Source: Pseudomonas alkylphenolica | Lineage (GTDB): Bacteria > Pseudomonadota > Gammaproteobacteria > Pseudomonadales > Pseudomonadaceae | Length of the DNA: 64,000 bases | Direction of reading: 5' to 3' | NCBI RefSeq assembly: GCF_016009175.1 | Contig: NZ_JADUCM010000008.1 | Location: forward strand, 115,530 to 179,529 | Part shown: positions 9,218 through 18,866 of the stretch, one piece after another | How positions within the stretch are numbered: position 1 is the stretch's first letter | Layout of the letters: the number at the start of each line of letters is the position of its first letter | Position numbers and translations under genes: made by a program | The notes under the pieces: generated by a model | The model's database searches: none | What the model was told of the DNA's origin: nothing | Seen by the model: only the letters and a program-made list of their open reading frames with translations

Positions 9218-9940
9218 ATGTTCATGTTTCTGGCGTTCGCCGCCGGTGTGGTCCGCGGTTACAGCGGCTTTGGTTTCGCCATGGTCCTGACGTTGGGCCT
9301 GCTTGCCAGCCTGGCGCCGGCCCAGGTAATCCCCGTGGTGTTGATGCTCGATCTGTTGTGCAGTGTCAGCCTGTGGCCCAATGCATTGGCGACATGTCAC
9401 CCCCGGGTGGGTATGCGCCTGGTCATCGGCATGCTGCTGGCGGTGCCATTGGGCGCCCTGGCCCTGGCCAGGCTTCCCGGGTACTGGATGGCGCCGGTAA
9501 CCGCCGCAATGTGCCTGGTCGGTGGCGTGCTGGTATTGATCAGGCCCGCTGCGGGCCGGGCACCCAAGACGCTGGCGAGCCATTGGGCGTTGCCAGCGGG
9601 GTTGGTGTCGGGGCTGGCCACGGCAATGGCCTCGGCAGGCGGCCCGCCGCTGGTGGTTTATCTGTTGCGCAGTGGCTTGTCGACGGCGAGTGTGCGCGGC
9701 ACGGCGATCATCTTTTTTGCCGTCAGCAGTGCCAGTGCGCTAACAAGTCTGTGGCTTCTGCAGGCGCTGAACCGTACGCAGGTAGACCTCGCCGTGTCGC
9801 TGTTGCTGCCGGCGCTGGCGGGCAACCTGTTGGGGCAATGGCTGTTCCGGCGCAAGCCGATGTCACTGCAGACGGTGATCGGCGTGCTTCTGGTGGTGTT
9901 ATCCGGCGCAACCCTGATCAACGCCCTCGTCACGCCATAA
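9218..9940 (+). CDS. TauE/SafE-family membrane exporter
   Basis: This 240-residue, very hydrophobic protein has about seven or eight membrane segments and the internal duplication of TauE/SafE permeases. Members export sulfite, sulfoacetate or other small organic anions. The N-terminal block GVVRGYSGFGFAMVLTLGL has the conserved G-x-G-G-F pattern, echoed later by SGLATAMASAGGPPLVVYLL. The ATG at 9218 follows AAGGGG at good spacing; the longer upstream frame has no ribosome site. It is a single gene ended by a hairpin at 9943. The substrate cannot be read from sequence. Confidence 0.85.
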   Translation: MFMFLAFAAGVVRGYSGFGFAMVLTLGLLASLAPAQVIPVVLMLDLLCSVSLWPNALATCHPRVGMRLVIGMLLAVPLGALALARLPGYWMAPVTAAMCLVGGVLVLIRPAAGRAPKTLASHWALPAGLVSGLATAMASAGGPPLVVYLLRSGLSTASVRGTAIIFFAVSSASALTSLWLLQALNRTQVDLAVSLLLPALAGNLLGQWLFRRKPMSLQTVIGVLLVVLSGATLINALVTP

Positions 9941-9942
9941 AG

Positions 9943-9981
9943 AAAACGCACCGTGGCCTCAGGGCCAGCGGTGCGTTTTTT
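9943..9981. terminator. Rho-independent terminator between converging genes
   Basis: The arms AAAACGCACCG and CGGTGCGTTTT, with an inner GGCC/GGCC pairing, are followed by a T run on the plus strand and bounded by an A run on the other side. It can end both the TauE-like gene and, from the opposite direction, the SDR gene. Confidence 0.85.
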
Positions 9982-10005
9982 GAATGGGCCGGATCTACGC
10001 CCTCA

Positions 10006-10767
<762 letters not shown>

Positions 10768-10839
10768 TTACCTCGTTTGGTGTGAGCACGTGAGTGCACA
10801 TGGGTCAAATTGCGACCTGTGCGCTGAAAGACGGGAGTG

Positions 10840-11619
10840 TCAGGCGGAAATCTCGAGGAACTTGCGTACCCGCTCGGTCTTCGGGTTGGTGAAAAATTGC
10901 GCGGGGGGAGCCTTTTCGATGATCAGGCCCTTTTCGAGGAACACCACCTGATCGGACACCGCGCGGGCAAACTCCATTTCGTGGGTGACCACGATCATGG
11001 TGTAGCCCTCGGCGGAGAGGTTTTTCATCACGGTCAATACTTCACCGACCCGCTCGGGGTCCAGGGCCGAGGTCGGTTCATCGAACAGGATCACTTCCGG
11101 GCTCATGGCTAGCGCACGGGCAATCGCCACGCGCTGCTTCTGTCCGCCGGACAAGGTGAAGGGGAAGGCATTGTGTTTGTCTACCAGGCCGACTTTTTCC
11201 AGCAGTTCGATGGCAACGGCCCGGGCCTGCTCCTTGGGCATGCCCTTGACGTAGATCGGGGCTTCCATGACGTTCTGGATCACGCTCAGGTGCGGCCACA
11301 GATTGAAGCCCTGGAACACCATGCCGGTTTTCGCCCGCACGGTTGCCAGCTCCTTGCTGGTCATCTTGCGCCCGGCGTGTTCATTCACGCCGATCCGCTG
11401 GCCAGCAATATGAATGGTGCCGCGGTCAGGCTCCTCCAGCCAATTGATGCAGCGCAGCATGGTTGATTTTCCCGAGCCGGAAGAGCCCAGCACGCTGACC
11501 ACTTCCCCCTTGTTGACCACCAGGTCGATATCCCGCAACACCTCGATGTCACCAAAGCTCTTGGACATTTTCTTGATGCTGACCGCCGGTACAGCATTTG
11601 CGTGCGTGTGCTCAGACAT
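10840..11619 (-). CDS. Polar amino-acid ABC transporter, ATP-binding protein
   Basis: This 259-residue ATPase powers the importer encoded just upstream. It has Walker A GSSGSGKST, the Q-loop in GMVFQGFNLWPHLSV, the signature LSGGQKQR, Walker B VILFDEPTSALDPE and the switch His in VVTHEMEFA. The sequence is of the HisP/GlnQ amino-acid subfamily. The ATG at 11619 follows GAGGG and overlaps the permease gene by 8 bases, which indicates translational coupling. The substrate is not determined. Confidence 0.93.
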   Translation of the reverse strand: MSEHTHANAVPAVSIKKMSKSFGDIEVLRDIDLVVNKGEVVSVLGSSGSGKSTMLRCINWLEEPDRGTIHIAGQRIGVNEHAGRKMTSKELATVRAKTGMVFQGFNLWPHLSVIQNVMEAPIYVKGMPKEQARAVAIELLEKVGLVDKHNAFPFTLSGGQKQRVAIARALAMSPEVILFDEPTSALDPERVGEVLTVMKNLSAEGYTMIVVTHEMEFARAVSDQVVFLEKGLIIEKAPPAQFFTNPKTERVRKFLEISA

Positions 11620-12274
11620 AGTCGAACCCTCGTTTTGCACCGAACCGGGCGGCGCGTTTGAGTGCCAGTTCCAGGCAGATGCTGATCAGCCAATACAGGA
11701 TGATCACCACGACGAACGCCTGGGTGGGAATGAAATAGGTGGACTGCACCGAGTTGGCCGCGGCCGTCAGTTCCTGCACGGTGATGATGGTCAGGAACGC
11801 GGTGTCCTTCAGGGCGATGATCAACTGATTGCCCAGCAGTGGACGGGTCTTGATCACCAGCGTCGGCAGGATGATCCGCAGGTACAGGCGCAGCGGCGTG
11901 AAACCGTGGGCCTTGGCGGCTTCCACGTAGCCTTCGGGCATGACCAGGCGGCTGCCACGCAGAATCTCGGCAAAGTACGCTGCGTGGTACACGATCAGGG
12001 CCAGCAGCCCCGCCGACCAGGCACTCAGGCGCAGGCCCAGTTGTGGCAGCCCGTAGTACAACAGGTAGGCGAGGATCAGGAAGGGCAGCGTGCGCATCAG
12101 GTTGATCAATAGACGCAGCGCCCTGGACAGGCGGTTGCCGTGCTCCAGCTGGTAGACCAGCGCGCAGCCCAGCACAAAGGCGCAGAGGGTCGAGAGGACG
12201 AACAGCTGCACGGTGGCGATCAATCCGTTGAAGAAGACCTCGCGTGCGTCCCAGAGAATGCTCCATTCAGTCAT
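11612..12274 (-). CDS. Polar amino-acid ABC transporter, permease
   Basis: This 220-residue inner-membrane protein has about five helices and the HisM/GlnP-type permease layout. It starts MTEWSILWDAREVFFNGLIATVQL and carries the EAA-type loop EGYVEAAKAHGFTPLRLYLRIILP, which docks on the ATPase. It lies 12 bases after the second permease and overlaps the ATPase gene by 8 bases. The pair of different permeases suggests a heterodimeric channel. Confidence 0.92.
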   Translation of the reverse strand: MTEWSILWDAREVFFNGLIATVQLFVLSTLCAFVLGCALVYQLEHGNRLSRALRLLINLMRTLPFLILAYLLYYGLPQLGLRLSAWSAGLLALIVYHAAYFAEILRGSRLVMPEGYVEAAKAHGFTPLRLYLRIILPTLVIKTRPLLGNQLIIALKDTAFLTIITVQELTAAANSVQSTYFIPTQAFVVVIILYWLISICLELALKRAARFGAKRGFDYV

Positions 12275-12286
12275 GGTGTGGGTTCC

Positions 12287-12928
12287 TTACATGGCCAGGC
12301 GGTTGGCTTTCTTTTCCGCCATCGCCTGCAGCTTGAGCAGGACGCTGATGATCAGCATGTACAGCAGCGCGGCGGCGAGAATCGGCGGCAGGGGGTCGTA
12401 CGTCACCGCGGCGATGCGGTTGGTCACACGGGTCAGGTCGACGATGCCGATCACCGCAATCGCCGGGCTGCCCTTGATCAGGAACGACATTTCGTTGACC
12501 AGGCCGGGGAGGCTGGTGGTGATCATCTGCGGCAGCATGATGCGCCGGAAGAACACCCCGCTGGTCATGCCACAGGCCAGTGCGGCTTCCTTTTGATCAC
12601 GGGAAAAGCTCAGGAAGGCGGCGCGCCAGATCTCGGCATTGAAGGCGGCGGTGTTCAGGGTCATGGCGACGATGGCCGCCGTGTTGCGACTCATGTTGAT
12701 GCCGAAGGTGGGTGCCGAGAGGAACAGAAACAGCACAAACGTCACCAAAGGGGTGGCGCGGGCCAGGCTGATGTAGAGCACCAGCAGTTGGTCGACAAAG
12801 GGGACTTTTGCCATGCGTACCAGGGCGATGGCGAGCCCGAGCACGACGCCGATGGCAATCGCCGTGGCGGATATCCAGAGGGTCGTCCAGGCGCCTTCGA
12901 ACAGCAACAACCAGGCTTGTCCGTTCAT
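12287..12928 (-). CDS. Polar amino-acid ABC transporter, permease
   Basis: This 213-residue membrane protein of the same permease family begins MNGQAWLLLFEGAWTTLWIS. It has the stretch ISLARATPLVTFVLFLFL and the ATPase-contact loop KEAALACGMTSGVFFRRIMLP. An AAGGA lies before the ATG. It is the first permease after the binding-protein gene and should form the channel with its neighbour. Confidence 0.92.
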   Translation of the reverse strand: MNGQAWLLLFEGAWTTLWISATAIAIGVVLGLAIALVRMAKVPFVDQLLVLYISLARATPLVTFVLFLFLSAPTFGINMSRNTAAIVAMTLNTAAFNAEIWRAAFLSFSRDQKEAALACGMTSGVFFRRIMLPQMITTSLPGLVNEMSFLIKGSPAIAVIGIVDLTRVTNRIAAVTYDPLPPILAAALLYMLIISVLLKLQAMAEKKANRLAM

Positions 12929-13006
12929 ACCGCAGGTCCTTGAATTACACGAAAGGGAAGGGCGGTGCAGCGCCCGGTCACGGATGGCCGGGCGAGCAGG
13001 GGCGAC

Positions 13007-13900
13007 TTACTGCATGCCGGCGAGGGTATGGAACTGGGTCACTTCGGTGATCGGCTCCTTGGGCATGTCGGCGAAGGCCTCGCCGAACCATTTGGCTTGC
13101 AGCTCAGCCAGGCGGCCGTTGGCACGGATGTGGTCCATGAATCCGGTGAGGAACGTGAGCAGCTCCGGGCTGCCCTTGGGCACCGGCCAGGCGGCAAACC
13201 CGGCACCTGAGACGGCGATGCCCTTGGCGAAGGTGTCGCCGCGCGCCTTGACCAGGTCGTTGACGGAAATCAGTGCGTTGATTGCGTAGTCCAGGCGCCC
13301 GTTGGCAAGGTCGGCGTACACCTCTGGATAGGACGGGTACTCCACCACCTTGCCGATCTCGCAGCCCTGGGCCTGCATCATTTTCTTCAGCTCCGGCAAA
13401 CGTGCGAGCAAGGCACTGCCGGCTTGCAGTCCGACGGTTTTGCCACACAGGCTGGCGATATCGGTGAGACGGGTGTCGCCGGCGCGTTTGACATAAAAGT
13501 GCTGCGCAGAAGCGAAGGGCGGGGCGAAGTTGAATACCCGCAGGCGCTCGTCGGTCACCAGTGCACCGGTAAACGCCAGGTCGTACTGACCCGACGACAC
13601 CGACGCGAGCAGGCCGGTCCACGGCAGGATGTCCTGTTTGACGTCGAACTTCTGAGCGCTGGCATACGCTTTCAGGTCTTCCAGCAGGTCTTTGTGGAAA
13701 CCTTCCGGTGTGCCATCGACGATGAAGTTGAACGGCGCGTAGTCATCCTCGGTGGCGACGCTCAGGACCCCTTTGCTCTTCACCTCGCCAAGGTCGGCAT
13801 GGGCCCCGAAGGAGGCGGACACCACCAGGGTGGCGAGGGTCAATTTGCGCAACAGGCCCAGGGTTTTGGCTGGCATCGATGCCATGCTTGAGTGCTTCAT
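13007..13900 (-). CDS. Amino-acid ABC transporter, periplasmic substrate-binding protein
   Basis: This 297-residue protein has a signal peptide (KTLGLLRKLTLATLVVSASF, cut probably after GAHA) and the type 3 solute-binding fold: VLSVATEDDYAPFNFIVDG, GFHKDLLEDLKAYA, DLAFTGALVTDERLRVFNF. It captures the substrate for the permeases downstream. The ATG at 13900 was chosen because the signal peptide starts there; the longer frame has no secretion signal. It is the first gene of the operon and faces the MocR-type regulator, a likely controller. Family members bind basic, acidic or modified amino acids; the ligand here is unknown. Confidence 0.9.
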   Translation of the reverse strand: MKHSSMASMPAKTLGLLRKLTLATLVVSASFGAHADLGEVKSKGVLSVATEDDYAPFNFIVDGTPEGFHKDLLEDLKAYASAQKFDVKQDILPWTGLLASVSSGQYDLAFTGALVTDERLRVFNFAPPFASAQHFYVKRAGDTRLTDIASLCGKTVGLQAGSALLARLPELKKMMQAQGCEIGKVVEYPSYPEVYADLANGRLDYAINALISVNDLVKARGDTFAKGIAVSGAGFAAWPVPKGSPELLTFLTGFMDHIRANGRLAELQAKWFGEAFADMPKEPITEVTQFHTLAGMQ

Positions 13901-14099
13901 GTGTGCTGCTCCACTTGTCGGAAGGGGGTGTGTCTGACCGCTTTCGCCGGGGGCTTGCGCTGGCCTTGGCTCAACCATAGTGAGGCGCTTCGGCGCAGCG
14001 ATAGGGGCAGTTCAGTGCATTCGACTGGCCAGTCGACACGGTAAAAAGCATGGCGCGCTATTTGCTTTGACCAAAGGTCGGCAAGCGAATGGAAAGGCT

Positions 14100-15596
14100 A
14101 TGATCGATCATCTGTTTCACCTGGATTTTGACCAGCAACGCGGTCTGCAGGAGCAGCTCAGGGAGTCGCTGGTTTCAACGATCCTGGGCGGCGGGTTCCC
14201 GGCGGACGAACCCTTGCCGTCCTGCCGCAAGCTGTCCCAGCAATTGTCGATTTCGCGCAATACCGTGGCGCTGGTGTATGAAAGCCTGCTGGACAACGGC
14301 TACCTGGTCAGCCGTCCGCGCAGCGGCTATTACTTGCACCCGGACTATTGCGGTGCCGCGTTCGACGAGTCCTTGTTGCGCTTCAACCCGGTGCGCAAGC
14401 CGGGCTATTGCGACGACGGTGGCAGTGACCGCGCCCCGGATTGGAGCGATCGCTTCAAGCTGCTCCCCAGTTTGAAGCACGGCGTGCTCAGGCCCGGTAA
14501 CTGGTCGAGTTTTACCTACCCCTTCATCTATGGGCAGCCGATCCAGGACCTGTTCCCGCTGGAGCGCTGGCGCGAGGTGTCGCGCAATACCCTGCGCAGC
14601 GAACGCGACCAGGGCTGGATGCGCGACCGCTTCGACCGTGACGATGAAATGCTGATTGAGCAGTTGCGCACACGGGTACTGCCCAAGCGTGGCATCTGGG
14701 CCCGGCCCGACGAAATCCTCGTGACCCTCGGCTCGCAAAATGCCTTGTACCTGTTGGCGACCCTGTTGATGGGCAATGGCGTCAAGGTCGCCATCGAAAA
14801 CCCCGGCTTTCGCGATGCGCAGAGCATTTTCGATTTGCAGGGCGCGCAGGTGCAGTTGCAGCCCATCGATGAACAGGGGCTGGTGGTGGATGCGCGCCTG
14901 GATCAATGCGAGTACCTGTATGTCACGCCCGGTCATCAGGTGCCAACCGGCATCTCCATGAGCGCGCCGCGCAGGGGGGAGTTGTTGCGCCAGATACGCC
15001 GCCACGATCAGGTCTTGATCGAGGATGACTACGACGCTGAACTGAACCTGGACAACCACCCGCAGCCGGCCCTTAAAGCCAGTGACAGCAGCGGCCGGGT
15101 GATCTACCTGAGCAGCTTGTCCAAGGCGTTTTCACCGGGCTTGCGCATCGGCTACATGGTGGCTGACGCGGAGCTGATCGATGAGCTGCGCGCCCTGCGC
15201 CGCCTGATGTATCGCCATCCGCCCCTGAACAACCAGCGCATGCTCGCGCAGTTTCTCGCCCAAGGTCACTACGATGCGCACTTGCGGCGTTTTCGTGAAG
15301 AACATGCGCGTCGACGCGAGACGCTGAGCGAAGCGCTCAGCCAGACGCTCGGCAGCTGTCGGCCAGTTGGCAGTGAAGGCGCCAGTGCGTTCTGGCTGGC
15401 GGCGCCTGCGCATGTCGATACCCAGAAGCTGGCCTGGGCCGCAGCCCGGCGCAGTGTACTGATCGAGTCGGGTGCGCAGTTTTTCTTTGACCAGGCGCCG
15501 CCTGCGAATTTCATGCGCCTGGGTTTTCACGCCATCGATGTTGCGCACATTCGTCCAGGCATTCGCCAGCTGGCGCAGGTACTTGATGAGTGCTGA
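14100..15596 (+). CDS. MocR-type regulator (GntR HTH + aminotransferase fold)
   Basis: This 498-residue fusion has a winged-helix GntR domain at residues 1-80 (LPSCRKLSQQLSISRNTVAL, VYESLLDNGYLVSRPRSGYY). A class I aminotransferase-like domain follows, with the probable PLP lysine in SSLSKAFSPGLRIGYM and the DDYDAELNLD block. MocR proteins sense amino compounds through PLP and usually control neighbouring genes. The ATG at 14100 closely follows GGAAAGG. It diverges from the amino-acid ABC operon and converges on a class III aminotransferase, so either could be its target (inference). Confidence 0.9.
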   Translation: MIDHLFHLDFDQQRGLQEQLRESLVSTILGGGFPADEPLPSCRKLSQQLSISRNTVALVYESLLDNGYLVSRPRSGYYLHPDYCGAAFDESLLRFNPVRKPGYCDDGGSDRAPDWSDRFKLLPSLKHGVLRPGNWSSFTYPFIYGQPIQDLFPLERWREVSRNTLRSERDQGWMRDRFDRDDEMLIEQLRTRVLPKRGIWARPDEILVTLGSQNALYLLATLLMGNGVKVAIENPGFRDAQSIFDLQGAQVQLQPIDEQGLVVDARLDQCEYLYVTPGHQVPTGISMSAPRRGELLRQIRRHDQVLIEDDYDAELNLDNHPQPALKASDSSGRVIYLSSLSKAFSPGLRIGYMVADAELIDELRALRRLMYRHPPLNNQRMLAQFLAQGHYDAHLRRFREEHARRRETLSEALSQTLGSCRPVGSEGASAFWLAAPAHVDTQKLAWAAARRSVLIESGAQFFFDQAPPANFMRLGFHAIDVAHIRPGIRQLAQVLDEC

Positions 15597-15629
15597 ACAG
15601 GATGGCGAAGGCCCGGCGCTTTGAGGCGT

Positions 15630-15661
15630 CCCGGCTGTTTGCTCATGGGCAACGAGCCGGG
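15630..15661. terminator. Hairpin between converging genes, possible terminator
   Basis: CCCGGCT and AGCCGGG pair around a loop that itself contains a weak TGC/GCA pairing. There is no T run on either side, so termination is only a guess from its position between the ends of the MocR and aminotransferase genes. Confidence 0.35.
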
Positions 15662-15674
15662 CGCGCAACGGTGA

Positions 15675-16997
15675 TCAGTGCGCGTATCTGGCCGAGAACT
15701 CGCCGATCACTTCATCGAAAACTGCCAGCGCCTGGGCGATCTGGGCAGGGTTGACGATGCACGGCGGCACCACGTGTACGCGGTTTTCGACAATGAAGGT
15801 GAGCAGGCCTCGCGCCTGGAACGCGGCCTTCATCTGGGCCATGACCGTGGCGGGCAGCGGCGTCTTGAGTTTCTCGTCGCTGACAAACTCCAGTGCCCAG
15901 AACAAACCGATGCCGCGGGCCTCGCCGATCAACGGGTACTTGGCGGCCAAGGCCCGCAGGCCGGGGCCCAACAGCTCCTGGCCGACATGACGGGCGTTGT
16001 CGACCAGGCCGTCTTCGGCCATGACATCGAGGGTGGCAACGATGGCCGCCATGGCCAGCGGGTGCCCGGAGTAGGTCAGGCCACCCGGGAAGAAATGGTG
16101 ATCGAAGTAGTCGCTGATCGCTTGCGAAATCATCACGCCGCCAGCGGGCACATACCCTGAATTGACCCCCTTGGCAAAGCAGATCAGGTCGGGCACCACG
16201 GCAAAATGATCCAGGGCCAGCCAGCTGCCCGTACGTCCGAATCCGGCCATGACCTCGTCGAGGATCAACAGCATGCCGAACTCATCGGCCAGGGCGCGCA
16301 CACCTTGCAGGTAACCGGCAGGCGGCACCAGCACACCGGCGGTGCCCGGTACCGTTTCCAGCAGAATCGCAGCAATGGCGTTGGGGCCTTCGCATTCGAT
16401 CACGCGTCGCAGGTGCTGCAGGGCGCGCTGGCATTCTTCTTCTTCGCAAGTGGCGTTGAATTCGCTGCGGTACAGGTAGGGGTTGAAGAAATGCACGTGC
16501 CCGCGGGCGTATTCATTGGGCACCCGTCGCGGGTCGCCGGTGGCGACAATCGCCGCCCCCGTGCTGCCGTGATAGGAGCGGTAAGCCGAGAGGATCTTGT
16601 CGCGCCCGGTGAACAGCCGGGCCATGCGCATGGCGTTTTCATTGGCGTCCGCCCCGGCGTTGGTGAAGAACACCTTGCTGAAACTGGCCGGCGCATGGGA
16701 GAGGATGCGTTTGGCCGCTTCGCCGCGCATCAGGTTGGCGGTTGCCGGGGCGACTGTTACCAGCGAGGCGGCTTGCGCCTGAATGGCGGCAATGACCCTG
16801 GGGTGCTGATGGCCAATGTTGGTATTGACCAGCTGGCTGCTGAAATCGAGGTACTGACGGCCTTCGTAGTCCCACAAGGTGCAGCCTTCACCACCGGCGA
16901 TCACCAGCGGGTTGAGGGTGCCCTGGGTTGACCAGGAGTGGAAAACGTATTGGCGATCCAAGGCGTGGACGTATTCATTGGAAACCGGCTTGCTCAT
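15675..16997 (-). CDS. Class III PLP aminotransferase (omega-amino acid type)
   Basis: This 440-residue fold type I transaminase has TNAGADANENAMRMA, AYRSYHGSTGAAIVATGDPR, the aspartate block LLILDEVMAGFGRTG and the PLP lysine in CFAKGVNSGYVPAGGVMIS. It resembles the beta-alanine/taurine:pyruvate group, which moves a terminal amino group to a keto acid. The ATG at 16997 (MSKPVSNEYVHALDRQ) follows GAGGT; a long upstream open frame lacks a ribosome site and similarity. Its head faces the aldolase-like gene, and its tail converges on the MocR regulator. The exact substrate is not clear. Confidence 0.85.
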   Translation of the reverse strand: MSKPVSNEYVHALDRQYVFHSWSTQGTLNPLVIAGGEGCTLWDYEGRQYLDFSSQLVNTNIGHQHPRVIAAIQAQAASLVTVAPATANLMRGEAAKRILSHAPASFSKVFFTNAGADANENAMRMARLFTGRDKILSAYRSYHGSTGAAIVATGDPRRVPNEYARGHVHFFNPYLYRSEFNATCEEEECQRALQHLRRVIECEGPNAIAAILLETVPGTAGVLVPPAGYLQGVRALADEFGMLLILDEVMAGFGRTGSWLALDHFAVVPDLICFAKGVNSGYVPAGGVMISQAISDYFDHHFFPGGLTYSGHPLAMAAIVATLDVMAEDGLVDNARHVGQELLGPGLRALAAKYPLIGEARGIGLFWALEFVSDEKLKTPLPATVMAQMKAAFQARGLLTFIVENRVHVVPPCIVNPAQIAQALAVFDEVIGEFSARYAH

Positions 16998-17206
16998 GTT
17001 CGACCTCAGGGCTGATGCGGGTTTGGCCGTGGGTTCACGGTGCTCGGGGTCAAGATAGGAACAATCCTCGAAGCGCCTGTAGGGCCAGATGCGGGGAAGC
17101 GCCGGGTCAGGTGACTGACACAAGCAATCCGTGCAACTGTCCCTTGGCGTATTGCGCATTCTGGCTAGTCTTGCAGGCACGCTTTGTCGACTCAGGACGT
17201 TTGACC

Positions 17207-17998
17207 ATGGCCCATGCTTTTGATGTAAACCGCGCATCAGGTGCGCACCCGTCGGCCAGTAATCTGGACACTCTGGCGATACGCCAGGCCCGGATAGACC
17301 TGGCGGCCTGCTTTCGCATGGCGGCCAGGCTGGGGATGGGTGAAGGCATCTGCAACCATTTCTCCTTTGTGCTGCCGGGTCATCGGGATCTGTTCCTGGT
17401 CAACCCGTTCGGCCTGGCGTTTGCCGAAGTGACCGCCTCATCGTTGCTGATCTGTGATTTTCACGGTCGGGTAGTGGCGGGTGAGGGCCAGCCCGAGGCC
17501 ACGGCATTTTTCATTCATGCGCAGTTGCACCGTTTGAACCCCGGGGCGACGGCGGCGTTTCACACCCACATGCCGCACGCCACGGCCTTGTGCATGCTGG
17601 AGGGCGCCCCTTTTGTCTGGGCCGGGCAGACGGCGCTTAAGTTCTATGAACGCTTGACGGTTGACGAGGATTACAACGGGCTGGCCCTGGATGCAGCCGA
17701 AGGCGAACGTATCGCCCGGGCAGCGGGTTCGGCGGACATCGTGATGTTGAAAAACCATGGGCCACTGGTATTGGGGCCCACTGTCGCCGAGGCCTGGGAT
17801 GATCTTTATTACCTGGAAAGGGCGGCCGAGGTGCAGTTGAAGGCGATGGCCAGCGGCAGGCCGTTGAAGCGTGTTCCTCATGAGGTCGCCAGCGCGGCCT
17901 GTCGGCAGATGCAGGTCGGCAATGCCGAAAGTGCACGCCTGCATCTGGAGAGTGTGAAACGCCAATTGGCGCGTACCGAGCCCGAGTTTTCGGCGTAG
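17207..17998 (+). CDS. Class II aldolase/adducin-family protein
   Basis: This 263-residue protein has the AraD/FucA fold: RIDLAACFRMAARLGMGEGI, CNHFSFVLPG, the metal-binding FHTHMPHATALCMLEG with two spaced histidines, and a third His in MLKNHGPLVLGP. Relatives are aldolases, epimerases, decarboxylases or adducin-like proteins with unknown substrates. An AGGA lies upstream of the ATG at 17207. It diverges from the class III aminotransferase, separated by 209 bases, suggesting shared control and a pathway in which the amino product is further processed (inference). Confidence 0.8.
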   Translation: MAHAFDVNRASGAHPSASNLDTLAIRQARIDLAACFRMAARLGMGEGICNHFSFVLPGHRDLFLVNPFGLAFAEVTASSLLICDFHGRVVAGEGQPEATAFFIHAQLHRLNPGATAAFHTHMPHATALCMLEGAPFVWAGQTALKFYERLTVDEDYNGLALDAAEGERIARAAGSADIVMLKNHGPLVLGPTVAEAWDDLYYLERAAEVQLKAMASGRPLKRVPHEVASAACRQMQVGNAESARLHLESVKRQLARTEPEFSA

Positions 17999-18017
17999 CG
18001 TTGGCTCATGCGCCTAC

Positions 18018-18061
18018 CTGTGGGAGCTGGCGCAGCCTGCGATCGAGCGCGTAGCGGTCGC
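18018..18061. repeat. REP-type element
   Basis: TGTGGGAGCTGGCG, then AGCCTGCGATCGAGCGC, then a short GC-rich hairpin. The same words recur at 33867-33940, where they form a full inverted pair. It sits just after the aldolase-like gene, the typical 3' location of Pseudomonas REP sequences. Confidence 0.75.
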
Positions 18062-18154
18062 CCATGCGCTGCAACCAATAGTGGCTCCAAAACCGCGGTG
18101 TTGAACTAGCCTTCAAGCGATTGCCGTACACAGGCAGGCGCACAGGGGATTGTC

Positions 18155-18748
18155 ATGTTCAAGTTCATCAAGACCACGGTGATTGGTGGCGTGTTGTTCA
18201 TCCTCCCGTTGGTGCTGATCGTGGTCCTGATCGAAAAGGCCATCCACTTGCTGCACGGTCCTGTGCAGGCCGTGGCGCCAGTGTTTGCCGGCTACCATGT
18301 CGCCGGCGTCACCTTGATCAGCCTGGCAGCAGGGGTCGGGCTGATCGTGATCTGCTTTGCAGCCGGTCTGCTGGCCAGGACCGCCGTGGCCGCCAAAGCG
18401 CTTGCATCGGTAGAGGACAAGGTGCTGGGCAACCTTCCCGGCTATCAGCTGTTCAAGGACTTCAGCACCCGCCTGGCGGGCCTGGAGGAAGAGACAGACA
18501 CCAAGGTCGGCATGATTGCCGAGGGTGAAGGCTGGCGTTTGTGTCTGGTCCTGGATGCCGTCGATGACTGGGTGACCATCTACATGCCCGATGGCGGCCC
18601 GGCCGGGGGCACGGCGGGCGAGGTGCGTTTGATGCCGGCGTCGGAGGTGGTAATTACCGAGGTCACCTGGCTGCCATTGCTGGCAAGCCTGCGCCGCGGT
18701 GGCCGGGGTGCCCTGGGGCTGGTCGGGCCCTGGCTGAAGAAAAGCTGA
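18155..18748 (+). CDS. DUF502-family membrane protein
   Basis: This 197-residue protein has two N-terminal membrane helices (IGGVLFILPLVLIVVLI and VTLISLAAGVGLIVICFAAG) and the family words VEDKVLGNLPGYQLFKDF and YMPDGGPAGGTAGEVRLMP. The family has no defined biochemical role; it sits in the inner membrane with a soluble C-terminal half. An AGGGG lies before the ATG. No functional link to its neighbours is obvious. Confidence 0.85.
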   Translation: MFKFIKTTVIGGVLFILPLVLIVVLIEKAIHLLHGPVQAVAPVFAGYHVAGVTLISLAAGVGLIVICFAAGLLARTAVAAKALASVEDKVLGNLPGYQLFKDFSTRLAGLEEETDTKVGMIAEGEGWRLCLVLDAVDDWVTIYMPDGGPAGGTAGEVRLMPASEVVITEVTWLPLLASLRRGGRGALGLVGPWLKKS

Positions 18749-18866
18749 GCCAGGCTGGCCTGATGGTCTGATGAGTGGTCGGCAAATGGCCCACGCGCGG
18801 CGGGGGACGGGGCTATCGTTATGGGTCCGCGATGCCAGTTCGGCACACTCATGGCGGTAAATTCCC